The notes below the pieces were generated by a model, which did not search any database, was not told where the DNA came from, and saw only the letters and a list, made by a program, of their open reading frames with translations. Below, piece after piece: positions 26,230 to 35,473 of a DNA stretch of 64,000 nt. How positions within the stretch are numbered: position 1 is the first letter of the stretch; the number at the start of each line of letters is the position of its first letter. Source of the DNA: Actinomadura hibisca NBRC 15177 (GTDB lineage Bacteria; Actinomycetota; Actinomycetes; Streptosporangiales; Streptosporangiaceae); NCBI RefSeq assembly GCF_001552635.1, contig NZ_BCRO01000037.1, positions 52,305 through 116,304 of the forward strand, given 5' to 3'. A program made the translations under genes and the position numbers.

Positions 26230-26772
26230 ATGGGGTCCAGGTCTGGTTGGGGGGCGTTGCTGTCGCTGTTCCTGCTGTTGGGGGTGGCGGGGTGCGGCGG
26301 GGAGCCCGGTGCGACGCAGGGCAAGGTCGATGACAACGCCAAGATGCGCGAGTTCGCCAAGTGCATGCGCGCCAACGGCGTCGACATGCCCGATCCGTCC
26401 GGTGACGGCCGCGTGGAGATCCGGCAGTCGGCCCGTCCCGGCGACGGCAAGAGCGGCCCGGAGGCGATGAAGCGGGCCGAGGAGAAGTGCCGGCACCTGA
26501 TACCCGACGGCGGCAAGCCGCGCAAGCCGAACGCGAAGGAGCTGGCCCAGCAGCGCGCCCACGCCAAGTGCCTGCGCGAGCACGGCATCGACTTCCCCGA
26601 TCCGGACGACGACGGCCGCGTCACCGTCACCAAGAACCCCGGCGAGGACGACGGGCCCAGCCTGAACGGCCCCGAGAACTCCAAGTTCCGGGCGGCCGAC
26701 AAGGCGTGCCGCAAGTTGTTGCCTAACGGCGGCAAGGGTGGTCCGGCGGGCGGCGTCGGGAGCCGAGGGTGA
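26230..26772 (+). CDS. Lipoprotein with duplicated cysteine motif
   Basis: 180 residues. Signal peptide with lipobox VAGC at residue 22. The mature part is an internal duplication: FAKCMRANGVDMPDPSGDGRV and HAKCLREHGIDFPDPDDDGRV, each with a second Cys later (EEKCRHL, DKACRKL). Function unknown; this lipoprotein type commonly precedes adaptor-ABC exporter genes in actinomycetes. First gene of a four-gene operon whose coding ends all overlap by 4 bp. Confidence 0.82.
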   Translation: MGSRSGWGALLSLFLLLGVAGCGGEPGATQGKVDDNAKMREFAKCMRANGVDMPDPSGDGRVEIRQSARPGDGKSGPEAMKRAEEKCRHLIPDGGKPRKPNAKELAQQRAHAKCLREHGIDFPDPDDDGRVTVTKNPGEDDGPSLNGPENSKFRAADKACRKLLPNGGKGGPAGGVGSRG

Positions 26773-27803
26773 GACGGTGGCGCGCCGCGCTGCTGGGCGC
26801 GGCCGGGATCGCGGCGGTCGCCGGGGCGGGCCTGGCCACCGCCGGGCTGGGCGGCGGTGGAGGCGCGCCGCCCGCGCGCGGCGCGGTGCCGCCCGCGACC
26901 GCGTCCGTCGAGAAGACCACGCTGGTGGAGACCCAGAAGGTGGGCGGCACGCTGGGCTACGGCGACACCCGTACCGCCGCGAGCGCCGGGAGCGGCACGC
27001 TGACCTGGCTGGCGCGGCCGGGGGCGCGGATCGTGCGCGGCGGGACCGCCTTCAAGATCGACAATCGGCCGGTGCCACTGCTGTACGGGTCGTTGCCGCT
27101 GTACCGGACGCTCAGGAGCGGCGTCGAGGGGGCCGACGTGCGGCAGGTCGAGCGCAACCTGCGGGCCCTCGGCTACACCGGCTTCACCGTGGACAAGGTC
27201 TACAGCGCCGCGACCGCCGCTGCGGTCAAGCGCTGGCAGGACGACCTCGGCATGGCCGAGACGGGCGAGATCCGCGCCGGGACGGTGCTGGTGGTGCCCG
27301 GCGAGATCCGCGTCGCCGCGCGCAAGGCGGCCGTCGGGGATCGCGCGGGCGGACCGGCGTTCACCTACACCGGCACCGCGCGCGTCGTCAGCGTGGATCT
27401 GGACGTGCAGTACCAGCGGCTGGCGCGCACCGGCGCGGAGGTGACGGTGGAGCTGCCGGAGGGCGGCACGGTGAAAGGCCGCGTCAGCGAGGTCGGCAAG
27501 GTCGCGACGGCCGGGCGGGCCGACGAGCCCACGACGGTGAAGGTGCTGGTCAAGGTCGGGCGGCAGGGCGCGCTGGGCTCCTACGACAAGGCGCCGGTGG
27601 AGGTGCACCTGACCGCGCGGCGGCATCCGGACGTGCTGGCGGTGCCGGTCGGGGCGCTGCTCGCGCAGGCCGACGGCGGGTATGCGGTGCAGCTCGCGAG
27701 CGGCGCGCTCGTGCCGGTCGAGACCGGGGTGTTCGCGGAGGGCAAGGTCGAGGTCTCCGGCACGGGGCTGGCCGAGGGCGTGAAGGTGGGGATTCCGAAA
27801 TGA
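26769..27803 (+). CDS. Efflux periplasmic-adaptor-like protein with peptidoglycan-binding domain
   Basis: 344 residues. N-terminal membrane anchor (LLGAAGIAAVAGAGLATAGL), then a barrel-sandwich segment (KVGGTLGYGDTRTA). An inserted PG_binding_1 domain is seen at about 115-165 (VRQVERNLRALGYTGFTVDKVYSAATAAAVKRWQ). A C-terminal beta domain follows, with VLAVPVGALLAQADGGYAV, typical of HlyD/MacA adaptors. It should link the MacB-like permease to the cell wall space. Starts at GTG overlapping the lipoprotein stop. Confidence 0.88.
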   Translation: MRRWRAALLGAAGIAAVAGAGLATAGLGGGGGAPPARGAVPPATASVEKTTLVETQKVGGTLGYGDTRTAASAGSGTLTWLARPGARIVRGGTAFKIDNRPVPLLYGSLPLYRTLRSGVEGADVRQVERNLRALGYTGFTVDKVYSAATAAAVKRWQDDLGMAETGEIRAGTVLVVPGEIRVAARKAAVGDRAGGPAFTYTGTARVVSVDLDVQYQRLARTGAEVTVELPEGGTVKGRVSEVGKVATAGRADEPTTVKVLVKVGRQGALGSYDKAPVEVHLTARRHPDVLAVPVGALLAQADGGYAVQLASGALVPVETGVFAEGKVEVSGTGLAEGVKVGIPK

Positions 27804-28489
27804 CGGCCACGCCGGTGGTGGAGCTGCGGTCGGTGACGCGGACGTATGCGGGCGGGGTGACGGCGTTGGACGGGGTTTCGCTGGTGGTGCCGCGCGGGGA
27901 GCCGGTCGCGATCGTGGGGCCGTCGGGGTCGGGGAAGTCCACGATGTTGCATCTGCTGGGCACGCTGGACCGGCCCAGTTCGGGGTCGGTGCTGGTGGAG
28001 GGGCGGGACGTGGCGCGGCTGAACGATCGGCGGTTGTCGGCGCTGCGGGCGCGTCGGATCGGGTTCGTGTTCCAGCAGTTCCATCTGGCGGGCGGCGTGA
28101 GTGCTTTGGACAACGTCGCCGACGGGTTGTTGTACACGGGCACGCCCGCGTCGCGGCGGCGTCGGCGGGCGCGCGAGGCGTTGGAGCGGGTCGGGCTGGG
28201 CCACCGGCTCGACCATCGGCCGCACCAGCTGTCGGGCGGCGAGAAGCAGCGGGTGGCGATCGCGCGGGCGGTGGTGGGGGAACCGGCGTTGTTGCTGGCC
28301 GACGAGCCGACCGGCGCGCTGGACTCGGCGTCGGGCGCGGGCGTCATCGGCTTGCTGCGCGAGCTGGCCGGCACCGGCACGACGGTCGTGCTGATCACCC
28401 ATGACCGGGACATCGCGGCGCTGCTGCCGCGCCAGATCACGATGCGCGACGGCCGGATCGTGCACGACGCGGCGGGGGCGAACCGGTGA
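27800..28489 (+). CDS. ABC transporter ATP-binding protein (MacB/LolD type)
   Basis: 229 residues. Walker A GPSGSGKST, Q-loop region FVFQQFHLAGGVS, signature LSGGEKQRVAIARA, Walker B ALLLADEPTGALD, H-loop LITHDRD. Energises the neighbouring permease. ATG 27800 overlaps the adaptor stop as ATGA. Confidence 0.96.
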   Translation: MTATPVVELRSVTRTYAGGVTALDGVSLVVPRGEPVAIVGPSGSGKSTMLHLLGTLDRPSSGSVLVEGRDVARLNDRRLSALRARRIGFVFQQFHLAGGVSALDNVADGLLYTGTPASRRRRRAREALERVGLGHRLDHRPHQLSGGEKQRVAIARAVVGEPALLLADEPTGALDSASGAGVIGLLRELAGTGTTVVLITHDRDIAALLPRQITMRDGRIVHDAAGANR

Positions 28490-29817
28490 GCCGCTGGAAC
28501 GCCGAGGAGCGCAGGGGCCGTGCGGGCGGGCGCAACGGCGGGGACGGGCGCGACGGTGGGGACGGGCGCAGCGGCAGGCGTGGCGGGCGCGGCGACCGTG
28601 GCGGCGGGCGCGGTGGGGATGGGCGCGGTGGGGAGGGGCCTGCTCGGCTTGGGGCCGCCGATGTGCTGCGCGTCGGGGCGGCCGGGTTGCGGGCGCGGCC
28701 GTTGCGGGTGTTCCTGTCGGCGCTCGGCATCGCGATCGGGATCGCCGCGATGGTCGGCGTCGTCGGCATCTCCGCCTCCAGCCGCGCCCAGCTCCGGGCG
28801 ACGCTGGACCGGCTCGGCACCAACCTGCTGACGGTCGCGCCCGGCCGCGACTTCTTCGGCGACGAGGCGCGCCTGCCGCCAGCGTCGGTCGCGATGATCG
28901 GGCGGATCGCCGGGGTCGAGTCGGCGTCGGCGGTCGGGAAGGTCTCCGGTGCCAAGGTCTACCGCAACGACCGCATCCCCGAGGGCGAGAGCGGCGGCAT
29001 CGCCGTGCTGGCCGCCCGCCTGGACCTGCCGCGCACCGTCGGGCTCGCGCCGTCCTCGGGCACCTGGCTGAACGCCGGGACGGGCCGCTATCCCGCCGTC
29101 GTGCTGGGCTCGGCGTCCGCCGAACGGCTCGGGATCACCGGGCCGGGCGCGCAGGTCTGGCTCGGCGGGCAGTGGTTCACGGTCGTGGGCGTCCTCCAGC
29201 CGAGCGGGCTGGCCGCCGAACTGGACTCGGCCGCGCTGGTCGGGTGGGAGGCGGCGCGGGCCCGGCTGGGCTTCGACGGCCACCCCACCACCGTCTACAC
29301 GCGCGCCGCCAAGCCCGAGGTGGAGCGGGTCCGCGACCTGCTGGCCGCCACCGCCAACCCCGAGTCGCCCAACGAGATCGAGGTCAGCCGCCCCTCGGAC
29401 GCGCTGGCCGCCGAGCAGGCCAGCGACCAGGCGTTCACCGGGCTGCTGCTCGGCCTCGGCGGGGTGGCGCTGCTGGTCGGCGGCGTCGGCGTCGCCAACA
29501 CCATGGTCATCTCGGTGCTGGAGCGGCGCGCCGAGATCGGGTTGCGCCGGTCGCTGGGCGCGACGCGCGGGCAGATCCGGTTGCAGTTCCTCACCGAGTC
29601 GCAACTGCTGGCGGCGCTCGGCGGGGTCGGAGGCGTGGCGCTCGGCAGCGCGGTGACGGCCGGGTACGCGGTGGCGCGGGGCTGGCCGACGGTGGTGCCG
29701 CCGTGGGCGATGGTCGGGGGCGTCGCCGCGACGCTGCTCATCGGCGGGGTCGCGGGGTTGTACCCGGCGATCCGTGCCGCGCGGCTCGCGCCGACGGAGG
29801 CGCTGAGCGGGCCTTGA
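28486..29817 (+). CDS. MacB/FtsX-type ABC permease
   Basis: 443 residues. Residues 9-51 are an unusual Gly/Arg/Asp low-complexity tract (about 20 glycines) before the first membrane helix (VFLSALGIAIGIAAMVGVVGI). A MacB-like periplasmic domain spans about 105-300, followed by three C-terminal helices with the FtsX motif VLERRAEIGLRRSLGATRGQ. Likely works by mechanotransmission to expel a lipid, peptide or antibiotic; substrate unknown. Start GTG overlaps the ATPase stop. Confidence 0.93.
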   Translation: MSRWNAEERRGRAGGRNGGDGRDGGDGRSGRRGGRGDRGGGRGGDGRGGEGPARLGAADVLRVGAAGLRARPLRVFLSALGIAIGIAAMVGVVGISASSRAQLRATLDRLGTNLLTVAPGRDFFGDEARLPPASVAMIGRIAGVESASAVGKVSGAKVYRNDRIPEGESGGIAVLAARLDLPRTVGLAPSSGTWLNAGTGRYPAVVLGSASAERLGITGPGAQVWLGGQWFTVVGVLQPSGLAAELDSAALVGWEAARARLGFDGHPTTVYTRAAKPEVERVRDLLAATANPESPNEIEVSRPSDALAAEQASDQAFTGLLLGLGGVALLVGGVGVANTMVISVLERRAEIGLRRSLGATRGQIRLQFLTESQLLAALGGVGGVALGSAVTAGYAVARGWPTVVPPWAMVGGVAATLLIGGVAGLYPAIRAARLAPTEALSGP

Positions 29818-29834
29818 GGCGGTGGCGGGGGCGG

Positions 29835-29862
29835 CGTCCGCCGGGCGCGGGCCCGGCGGACG
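29835..29862. terminator. Terminator between convergent genes
   Basis: Perfect 12-bp GC-rich stem (29835-29846 with 29851-29862, GCGG loop) just after the permease stop. Confidence 0.7.
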
Positions 29863-29870
29863 TCCCCTCG

Positions 29871-30815
29871 TCAGCCGTGGTCGCGCATCCACAGGCCGAT
29901 CAGCTCGTCGGTCTCTGCGGTCCGCGCGGCGACGCTCTGCGCCTCGTGGTCGACGTCGATGCCGACCGGCCGCAGGTCGGGCGACATCCCGCTGGACAGC
30001 GCGTGCTCCTCCGGCAGCTGCTCGTAGGCCCCGGGCCGCCACCAGTAGAGCTGCGGGGTGATCGCCTTCTCGCCCGCCTCGTGGTGCCGGGCCGCGAGGT
30101 CCTGCATGGTCTCCATCGCCCAGAACAGGTGCGTCGCGCGGCCGATGACGTGCACGACCACGTACTCGGGCACCGGCAGCGCGACCAGCGCGCCGTACGG
30201 GGCCGTCGCCGGGTCCACGTGGCGGCGCAGCACGTGCACGTGGGCGCTGACGTACCGGTGCGTGCCGCCGACGTGCATGATCGGCACGTTCTGGAAGTCG
30301 TCGGTCTGGACGTAGTGCTCCTCGCGCCCGACCGAGGCCGCCACCGCCGCGCCGAACACCTGCTCGGGCGGCAGGCCGCCGGTGTCGGACCGGTTCAGCG
30401 TCATGACCGCGTCGGGGTAGTCCACCACGACCGTCTCCAATAGGCCGGGCGCGAGCCGCCGGGTGACCAGCGCGGCGGCCATGTCCCCGGTCAGCGCGTC
30501 CTCGGGGTACAGGCGGACGCGCAGGCGGTCGGCGTCCAGGGTCCGGGCGATCTCGGCGTGCTGCGCCAGCCGCGCCGTCCCCTGCAGGACGGGGCCCGCC
30601 TTCCTGACGAAGCCCTCCACGAACGACGCGGCGATCTCGGGCAGGTCGGCCCGGGAGTTGCGGCCCGCGAAGGCGCGCCATTCGGCGATGTCGATGGGGC
30701 TGGAGGGATCCGGGACGTGGAGCTGGAGCCGGGTCGGCCGCGGCAGCGTGGCCTGGAAGCCGCGGTCGGCGAACGCGCGGACCAGCGCGTCGCCGATGAC
30801 GTCGGGGGCCGTCAT
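29871..30815 (-). CDS. Hypothetical cytoplasmic protein
   Basis: 314 residues, family not recognised. No signal or membrane segment. Contains VVVDYPDAVMTLNRSD near 135, a Val/His-rich stretch (YVSAHVHVLRRHVDP) near 190 and VVHVIGRATHLFWAME near 225, giving a mixed alpha/beta look. Start ATG 30815 has AGGAGGACC directly upstream, a strong ribosome site that decides it over the longer frame. Monocistronic, convergent to the ABC operon. Confidence 0.7.
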   Translation of the reverse strand: MTAPDVIGDALVRAFADRGFQATLPRPTRLQLHVPDPSSPIDIAEWRAFAGRNSRADLPEIAASFVEGFVRKAGPVLQGTARLAQHAEIARTLDADRLRVRLYPEDALTGDMAAALVTRRLAPGLLETVVVDYPDAVMTLNRSDTGGLPPEQVFGAAVAASVGREEHYVQTDDFQNVPIMHVGGTHRYVSAHVHVLRRHVDPATAPYGALVALPVPEYVVVHVIGRATHLFWAMETMQDLAARHHEAGEKAITPQLYWWRPGAYEQLPEEHALSSGMSPDLRPVGIDVDHEAQSVAARTAETDELIGLWMRDHG

Positions 30816-30940
30816 GGTCCTCCTGTCGTGAGGGGGGAGCAAGATCCGCACCCTACGACTCCCCGGCGCGGTCCGTGGTTCATCGGGACGGCGAGGCCCC
30901 GGCGTCCGCCTGGTCGGGCGGGCTCCGGGGCACGCAGGAC

Positions 30941-30972
30941 GCGGGGGCGGACGGCCGGTCGCCCGCCCCCGC
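30941..30972 (-). terminator. Terminator after MHS transporter gene
   Basis: 13-bp stem with one mismatch (30941-30953 with 30960-30972) located 6 bp after the stop of the minus-strand transporter gene. Confidence 0.65.
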
Positions 30973-30977
30973 GAGTC

Positions 30978-32294
30978 TCATTTGGCGGGCTCGGCCGCGG
31001 CCTCGGTCACGGGCTCGCCCTCCTCGCCCCGCGGGTGGCGCGGGACGGCCAGCGCGGCGGCCAGGCTGATCGCCGACACCACGGTCAGGTAGCCGGTGAT
31101 CGACATCCAGGTGCCGGTCGAGGCGAAGATCGACGCCGCGATCAGCGGGGTGATGCCGCCGCCCAGCAGCGAGGCGAGCTGGTAGGCGACCGAGGTGCCC
31201 GAGTAGCGGATCGCCACCGGGAAGAACCCGGCGGTCAGCGTGCCCTGCGGCGCGTGCGTCACCGCCAGCACCCCGCCCATGACCAGCATGAACACCGCGA
31301 TCAGCGGCTTGTTGCCGGTGTTGACGACCGGCAGGATCGCGAGGGCGCCGAGCAGCAGCACCACCGAGCCCCACGACAACACCGCGCGCATCCCGACGCG
31401 GTCGCACAGGTGCGCCCAGATCGGCGCGGTCGCCAGCCACACCGCCGCGCCGCCGATCACGCACGTCAGCAGGAAGGTGCGCGACAGGTGCGCCTCGTCC
31501 TTGCCGTAGTTGAGGATGTAGACCATGAAGATGTAGGCCAGCGAGCTGTTGCCGACGATGACGCCGATGGTGTGCAGCACCGCGCGCCAGTGGTCGCGCA
31601 GCACGACCACGACCGGCAGCTTGGCGGGCTCGCGCTTGTCGACCAGCTTCTCGTAGTCGGGGCTCTCCTCGATGCGCAGCCGCAGGTACATGCCCACCGC
31701 GACCAGCGCCAGGCTGATCAGGAACGGGACGCGCCAGCCCCACGCGAGGAAGCTCTCCTCGCTGAGCAGCGAGGAGGTGCCGAGGAACACGAGGTTCGCG
31801 CAGAGCATCCCGGCGGGCGTGCCCATCATGGGGAACGCGCCGTACAGGCCGCGCCTGCCCTTGGGCGCGTGCTCCATCGTGAGCACGACGGCCCCGCCCA
31901 GCTCGCCGCCGAGGCCGATGCCCTGCGCGACGCGCAGCAGCACCAGCAGCACCGCGGCCCACAGGCCGATGTTGTCGTAGGTGGGCAGCACGCCGATCAG
32001 CGCGGTGCCGATCCCCATGATGAGCAGGGAGGCGACCAGGGTGTTACGGCGGCCGATGCGGTCGCCGAAGTGCCCGAAGACGACGCCGCCGAGCGGCCGC
32101 GCCAGGAAGCCGACCGTCATGGTGCCGAACGCCGCGATCGACCCGGCGACCGGGTCCATCGACGGGAAGAACTGCTTGTTGAAGACGAGGGCGGCGGCCG
32201 TGCCGTAGAGGAAGAAGTCGTACCACTCGATGGTCGTGCCGATGAACGCCGCCCACGAGACGCGGCGTGCGGCCTGACGGCGCTCTGCGTCCAA
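30978..32294 (-). CDS. MFS transporter, metabolite:H+ symporter (MHS) family
   Basis: 438 residues, twelve membrane helices. Signatures: AAFIGTTIEWYDFFLYG in helix 1, RPLGGVVFGHFGDRIGRR at the loop 2-3, LRVAQGIGLGGELGGAV in helix 4. This family imports organic acids and osmolytes such as shikimate, alpha-ketoglutarate or proline betaine; the substrate here is unknown. Start chosen at TTG 32294 because GAAGGGG sits 6 bases upstream; GTG 32321 is an alternative without ribosome site. Confidence 0.9.
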   Translation of the reverse strand: MDAERRQAARRVSWAAFIGTTIEWYDFFLYGTAAALVFNKQFFPSMDPVAGSIAAFGTMTVGFLARPLGGVVFGHFGDRIGRRNTLVASLLIMGIGTALIGVLPTYDNIGLWAAVLLVLLRVAQGIGLGGELGGAVVLTMEHAPKGRRGLYGAFPMMGTPAGMLCANLVFLGTSSLLSEESFLAWGWRVPFLISLALVAVGMYLRLRIEESPDYEKLVDKREPAKLPVVVVLRDHWRAVLHTIGVIVGNSSLAYIFMVYILNYGKDEAHLSRTFLLTCVIGGAAVWLATAPIWAHLCDRVGMRAVLSWGSVVLLLGALAILPVVNTGNKPLIAVFMLVMGGVLAVTHAPQGTLTAGFFPVAIRYSGTSVAYQLASLLGGGITPLIAASIFASTGTWMSITGYLTVVSAISLAAALAVPRHPRGEEGEPVTEAAAEPAK

Positions 32295-32439
32295 GTCCTG
32301 CCCCTTCGTGTCGAATATCACGAAGAGGATGCACGGACGAGGTATGCCAAGGCGAATACCGATCTGGCCGCAAGATATGCGCTGCGGAACATATCTCAGT
32401 GCAGATATGCCGCCGAACCAGGCTGGTATAGCGGCTTTC

Positions 32440-33258
32440 CTACAAGGGTTTGCGGGCGACGATCCCGGCGAACGCGTGGTAGGTGGCGCCCTGCTCAAGG
32501 ATCGGATCGCCCGGGTCGGGACGCCATTCCGCCAACGGCACCAGGCCCGGCTCCAGGACCTCCAGGCCGTCCACGAAAGCCAGAATTTCCTCACGGGTGC
32601 GCCAGCGACCTGTGCCGAGCGTGGCGTTGAAGACCTTCTCGCCCTCGCGCGCGACCCGCGACGCCTCCGGGTGCGCGTCGCCGGGGTCGTGGAAGTGGGA
32701 GATGGCGACGTGGCTGCCGGGCGCGAGCGTGCCGCGCAGGACCGCGAGGACGCCCGCCGGGTCCTCGTCGTCGTCCAGGTGGTGCAGGATGCCGAACAGC
32801 AGCAGCCCGACCGGCCGCGTGAAGTCGAGGAAGTCCTTGGCCCGCGCCAGGATCCCCTCCGGGTCGCGGACGTCCGCCTGGAGCACGCGCGTGGTGTCGT
32901 TGTGGGTCAGCAGCGCCCGGCCGTGCGCCAGCACGATGGGGTCGTTGTCGACGTAGACGACGCGGGCGGCTGGGTTCACCGCCTGCGCGACCTCGTGCAC
33001 GTTGCCCTGCGTCGGCAGGCCCGAGCCGAGGTCGAGGAACTGGTCGACGCCGGCCTCGGCGGCCAGGTGGCGCACCGCGCGGCGCAGGAACGCCCGGTTG
33101 GTGAGCGCGGAGCCCCGGCCCTCGGGCGCGATCCGCAGCGCCGCCTCCGCCATCTCGCGATCGACGGCGTAGTTGTCCTTGCCGCCGAGGAAGTAGTCGT
33201 AGCTCCGCGCGATGCTCGGGCGGGACGTGTCGATCCCGGAGGGTGCTTCCTCGCTCAT
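32440..33258 (-). CDS. SAM-dependent methyltransferase, DUF574 family
   Basis: 272 residues. Opens with the DUF574 signature PSIARSYDYFLGGKDNYAVDR. The SAM-binding glycine loop is FLDLGSGLPT near residue 95, with acidic VVYVDNDP after it. Lineage-typical of Streptomyces and relatives, where paralogues are numerous and substrates unknown. Divergent from the five-gene MoxR/VWA operon. Confidence 0.92.
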   Translation of the reverse strand: MSEEAPSGIDTSRPSIARSYDYFLGGKDNYAVDREMAEAALRIAPEGRGSALTNRAFLRRAVRHLAAEAGVDQFLDLGSGLPTQGNVHEVAQAVNPAARVVYVDNDPIVLAHGRALLTHNDTTRVLQADVRDPEGILARAKDFLDFTRPVGLLLFGILHHLDDDEDPAGVLAVLRGTLAPGSHVAISHFHDPGDAHPEASRVAREGEKVFNATLGTGRWRTREEILAFVDGLEVLEPGLVPLAEWRPDPGDPILEQGATYHAFAGIVARKPL

Positions 33259-33614
33259 CGGGCCTCCGCCGTAGAGATCATCGGGCTGCCCTCATTGAAC
33301 CGCACCGCTCCCGGATGGGCACCGTTTTCCGCCGGATCGGCGCGATGTGTCGGAAAGTTCCACCGCGCCGGGCGGGGCTCGCAGGCCGCCGGGACAGCGC
33401 CTCCGAACGGGCCCGGAACGCCGTTGTGCAGGGGGAATCCGATTCTGTCCGAGGCACCCCGTAATGTTCGGAACGTAAATCGGAGCGCCCCCCGCTCCGG
33501 TTTCACGGATACCCCTCGTTCAGGTGCCTGGCCTGCTCTTTCACGCTGCCTGTCGAGTCGGGAGTCCGTTCGGCTATTTCCCCATTCGGCAGCGAAGTCG
33601 GAGGCCATTTGCAA
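33259..33614. other. Divergent intergenic region before MoxR/VWA operon
   Basis: 356 bp, somewhat less GC-rich than surrounding genes. It holds the promoters for the methyltransferase and for the five-gene operon. No conserved small gene or clear operator was recognised. Confidence 0.35.
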
Positions 33615-34109
33615 ATGCTGGATTCCCAGGAAAGCGCCGCTCGGGAGCGGCGCAGCACCGTGCGGGTGGTGCCGCCGGTACGGCCGCGCAAGCTGGCGAA
33701 GGTGCCCTTCGTCGAGCTGGCCGACGGGCGGTTGCAGGGCGTGGTGTCGAGCGGTTCGGACATCGCGCGGGTGTACGTGTCGTCCGTCGCCGCCGGCTCG
33801 CGCACCTTCAGTTGCAGCACCAACAACAACCGGCCGTGCGGCGGCCTGCGCGGCGCCCCTTGCAAGCACCTCCAGGCGCTGGTCGCCGAGGCCGTCCTCC
33901 AGTACGGCAAGGAGCGCGTCGCGCGTTACCTGCGCGTCGAGGCGGGCCCGGACGACGATCTGGTGCGGCTGCTGGACGGCGGGCAGGAGAGCGCGCAGGC
34001 GGCGGTCGTGTTCAGCCGCTTCCTGCGGCACCTGTCCTACCTGGAACTGCCCGACACCACCGAGCCGGTCGCCGAGATGCACTGGTTCCCGGCGATGGGG
34101 ACGCCCTGA
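33615..34109 (+). CDS. Zinc-finger (SWIM-like) protein of MoxR/VWA operon
   Basis: 164 residues. Central cysteine/histidine cluster TFSCSTNNNRPCGGLRGAPCKHLQALV (around 62-88) resembles a SWIM finger (CxC...CxH) with an altered first half. A helical tail follows (FSRFLRHLSYLEL). SWIM-finger proteins repeatedly occur with MoxR/VWA/DUF5682 genes. ATG 33615 has GGAGG 10 bases upstream; a TTG at 33609 is also possible. The stop overlaps the next ATG by one base. Confidence 0.6.
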   Translation: MLDSQESAARERRSTVRVVPPVRPRKLAKVPFVELADGRLQGVVSSGSDIARVYVSSVAAGSRTFSCSTNNNRPCGGLRGAPCKHLQALVAEAVLQYGKERVARYLRVEAGPDDDLVRLLDGGQESAQAAVVFSRFLRHLSYLELPDTTEPVAEMHWFPAMGTP

Positions 34110-35473
34110 TGATCGGCGTGCAGCTGGAGAAGCTGGTCGCGGAGGCCCCGGCGGGCGTCGAAGAGGCGCTGGCGCTGGCCGACGGCTTCGACGACGCGCT
34201 CGTGCACGGCCTCGCGCGCATGAACGACGTCCAGGCCGCGGCGGTCGCCGCGCTGGCGGGCGCGCTGGGCGCCTCGCCGCTCGGCCCGGCGGCGGCCGAG
34301 GCCGCCGCGAAGATCGCGAGCGGCTCGGTCTCCGAGGAGCACCTGGTGGCGCTGGCCGGGGCGCGGACGGCGGTGTTCGGCGCGGTGCACGACGCGCTGC
34401 TCGCCCACCTCGACGGCGCGCTCGGCCGCGAGCGGGACGCGTGGGAGGCGGCGCCGCAAGCGCCGTCCGGCGACGCCCTGGCCGGGAGCCGGTCGTGGTT
34501 GCAGGAGCTGGCGATCACCGGCTGGCGCGGCGTCGGCGACGAGCTGGTCTCGGCCGCCGACCAGACGTTGGAGACCCTGTGGGACGCGCCCGCCACGCGC
34601 GGCACCGCGATGTTGCTCGACGGCCTGGCGGCCGAACTGCGCGCGGCAAGCCCGATCGCGACCATGGACGTGGTCCCGGCGCGGCGCTGGGCCGACCTGT
34701 GGGCGCGGGCGCTGCTGGCCCGTCCGGTGGCCGCGCGGCCTGCGGAAACGGTGTCGGGGCGGCTGCTGCCGCTGGGTGTGGAGGTGCAGGAGCACGGCAC
34801 CGCCGTGCAGATGGTGATGCACGCCGTCCTGGAGACCGGCGGCGCGACCCGGCTGGTGCGCACGAGCGTGGCCGCTCCGAAGGTGGACACGATCGTCGGC
34901 CCGGCCGTGTGGCGGCTGCTGCACCGGTACCCGCTGTTCCTGAAGGCGGTGGCCGAGCACCGTTGCGTCGAGGTCACCGGGCTGCCGCTGACGGCGGGCG
35001 GCGATCTGCTCTGGTCCGAGGAGGGAGCCGCGATCCGCGCCGCCACCGACCCGTTCGTCACCGCGCGCGTCCAGCTCGCCCAGGCGACGGCCCCGGCCGT
35101 GCCGCCGCTGGACCGGCACCCGGTGCGCATCGCCGAGCCCGTCCTGCTGGAGGACTACAGCGTCGCGGACGGCGTGCTCACGCTGCACGGCCACGGGCTG
35201 GCGCTCGACCTGGACCGGCTTCCGGCGGGCGGCTCGGTCACGCCGGAGCTGGTCGCGGCGTCCACCGCCTGCATCGGGCTGCTGCGCTGGGACGGCCGCT
35301 GGTCGCTCCAGGTCCTAGGCGCGCGGGGCAAAGTGAAGCGCACCGAGGTCGAGGCCCACAACGGCGACTGGGCACAGGGCCCCACCGACCCCAAGGTGCT
35401 CAAGGCCGAGGCCCGCACCGGCGACGCGGTCGCCGTGCTGCGCGAGCGGGCGGGACGGTTGTTGCGCAAATGA
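34109..35473 (+). CDS. Unrecognised protein of MoxR/VWA operon
   Basis: 454 residues. First 200 residues are Ala-rich and helical, with heat-repeat-like spacing. The second half is mixed and contains RCVEVTGLPLTAGGDLLW and LLEDYSVADGVLTLHGHGLALD. No catalytic motif, signal peptide or membrane helix recognised. Overlaps neighbours at both ends (TGATG at start, ATGA at the VWA start), so it is an integral part of the operon. Confidence 0.7.
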   Translation: MIGVQLEKLVAEAPAGVEEALALADGFDDALVHGLARMNDVQAAAVAALAGALGASPLGPAAAEAAAKIASGSVSEEHLVALAGARTAVFGAVHDALLAHLDGALGRERDAWEAAPQAPSGDALAGSRSWLQELAITGWRGVGDELVSAADQTLETLWDAPATRGTAMLLDGLAAELRAASPIATMDVVPARRWADLWARALLARPVAARPAETVSGRLLPLGVEVQEHGTAVQMVMHAVLETGGATRLVRTSVAAPKVDTIVGPAVWRLLHRYPLFLKAVAEHRCVEVTGLPLTAGGDLLWSEEGAAIRAATDPFVTARVQLAQATAPAVPPLDRHPVRIAEPVLLEDYSVADGVLTLHGHGLALDLDRLPAGGSVTPELVAASTACIGLLRWDGRWSLQVLGARGKVKRTEVEAHNGDWAQGPTDPKVLKAEARTGDAVAVLRERAGRLLRK

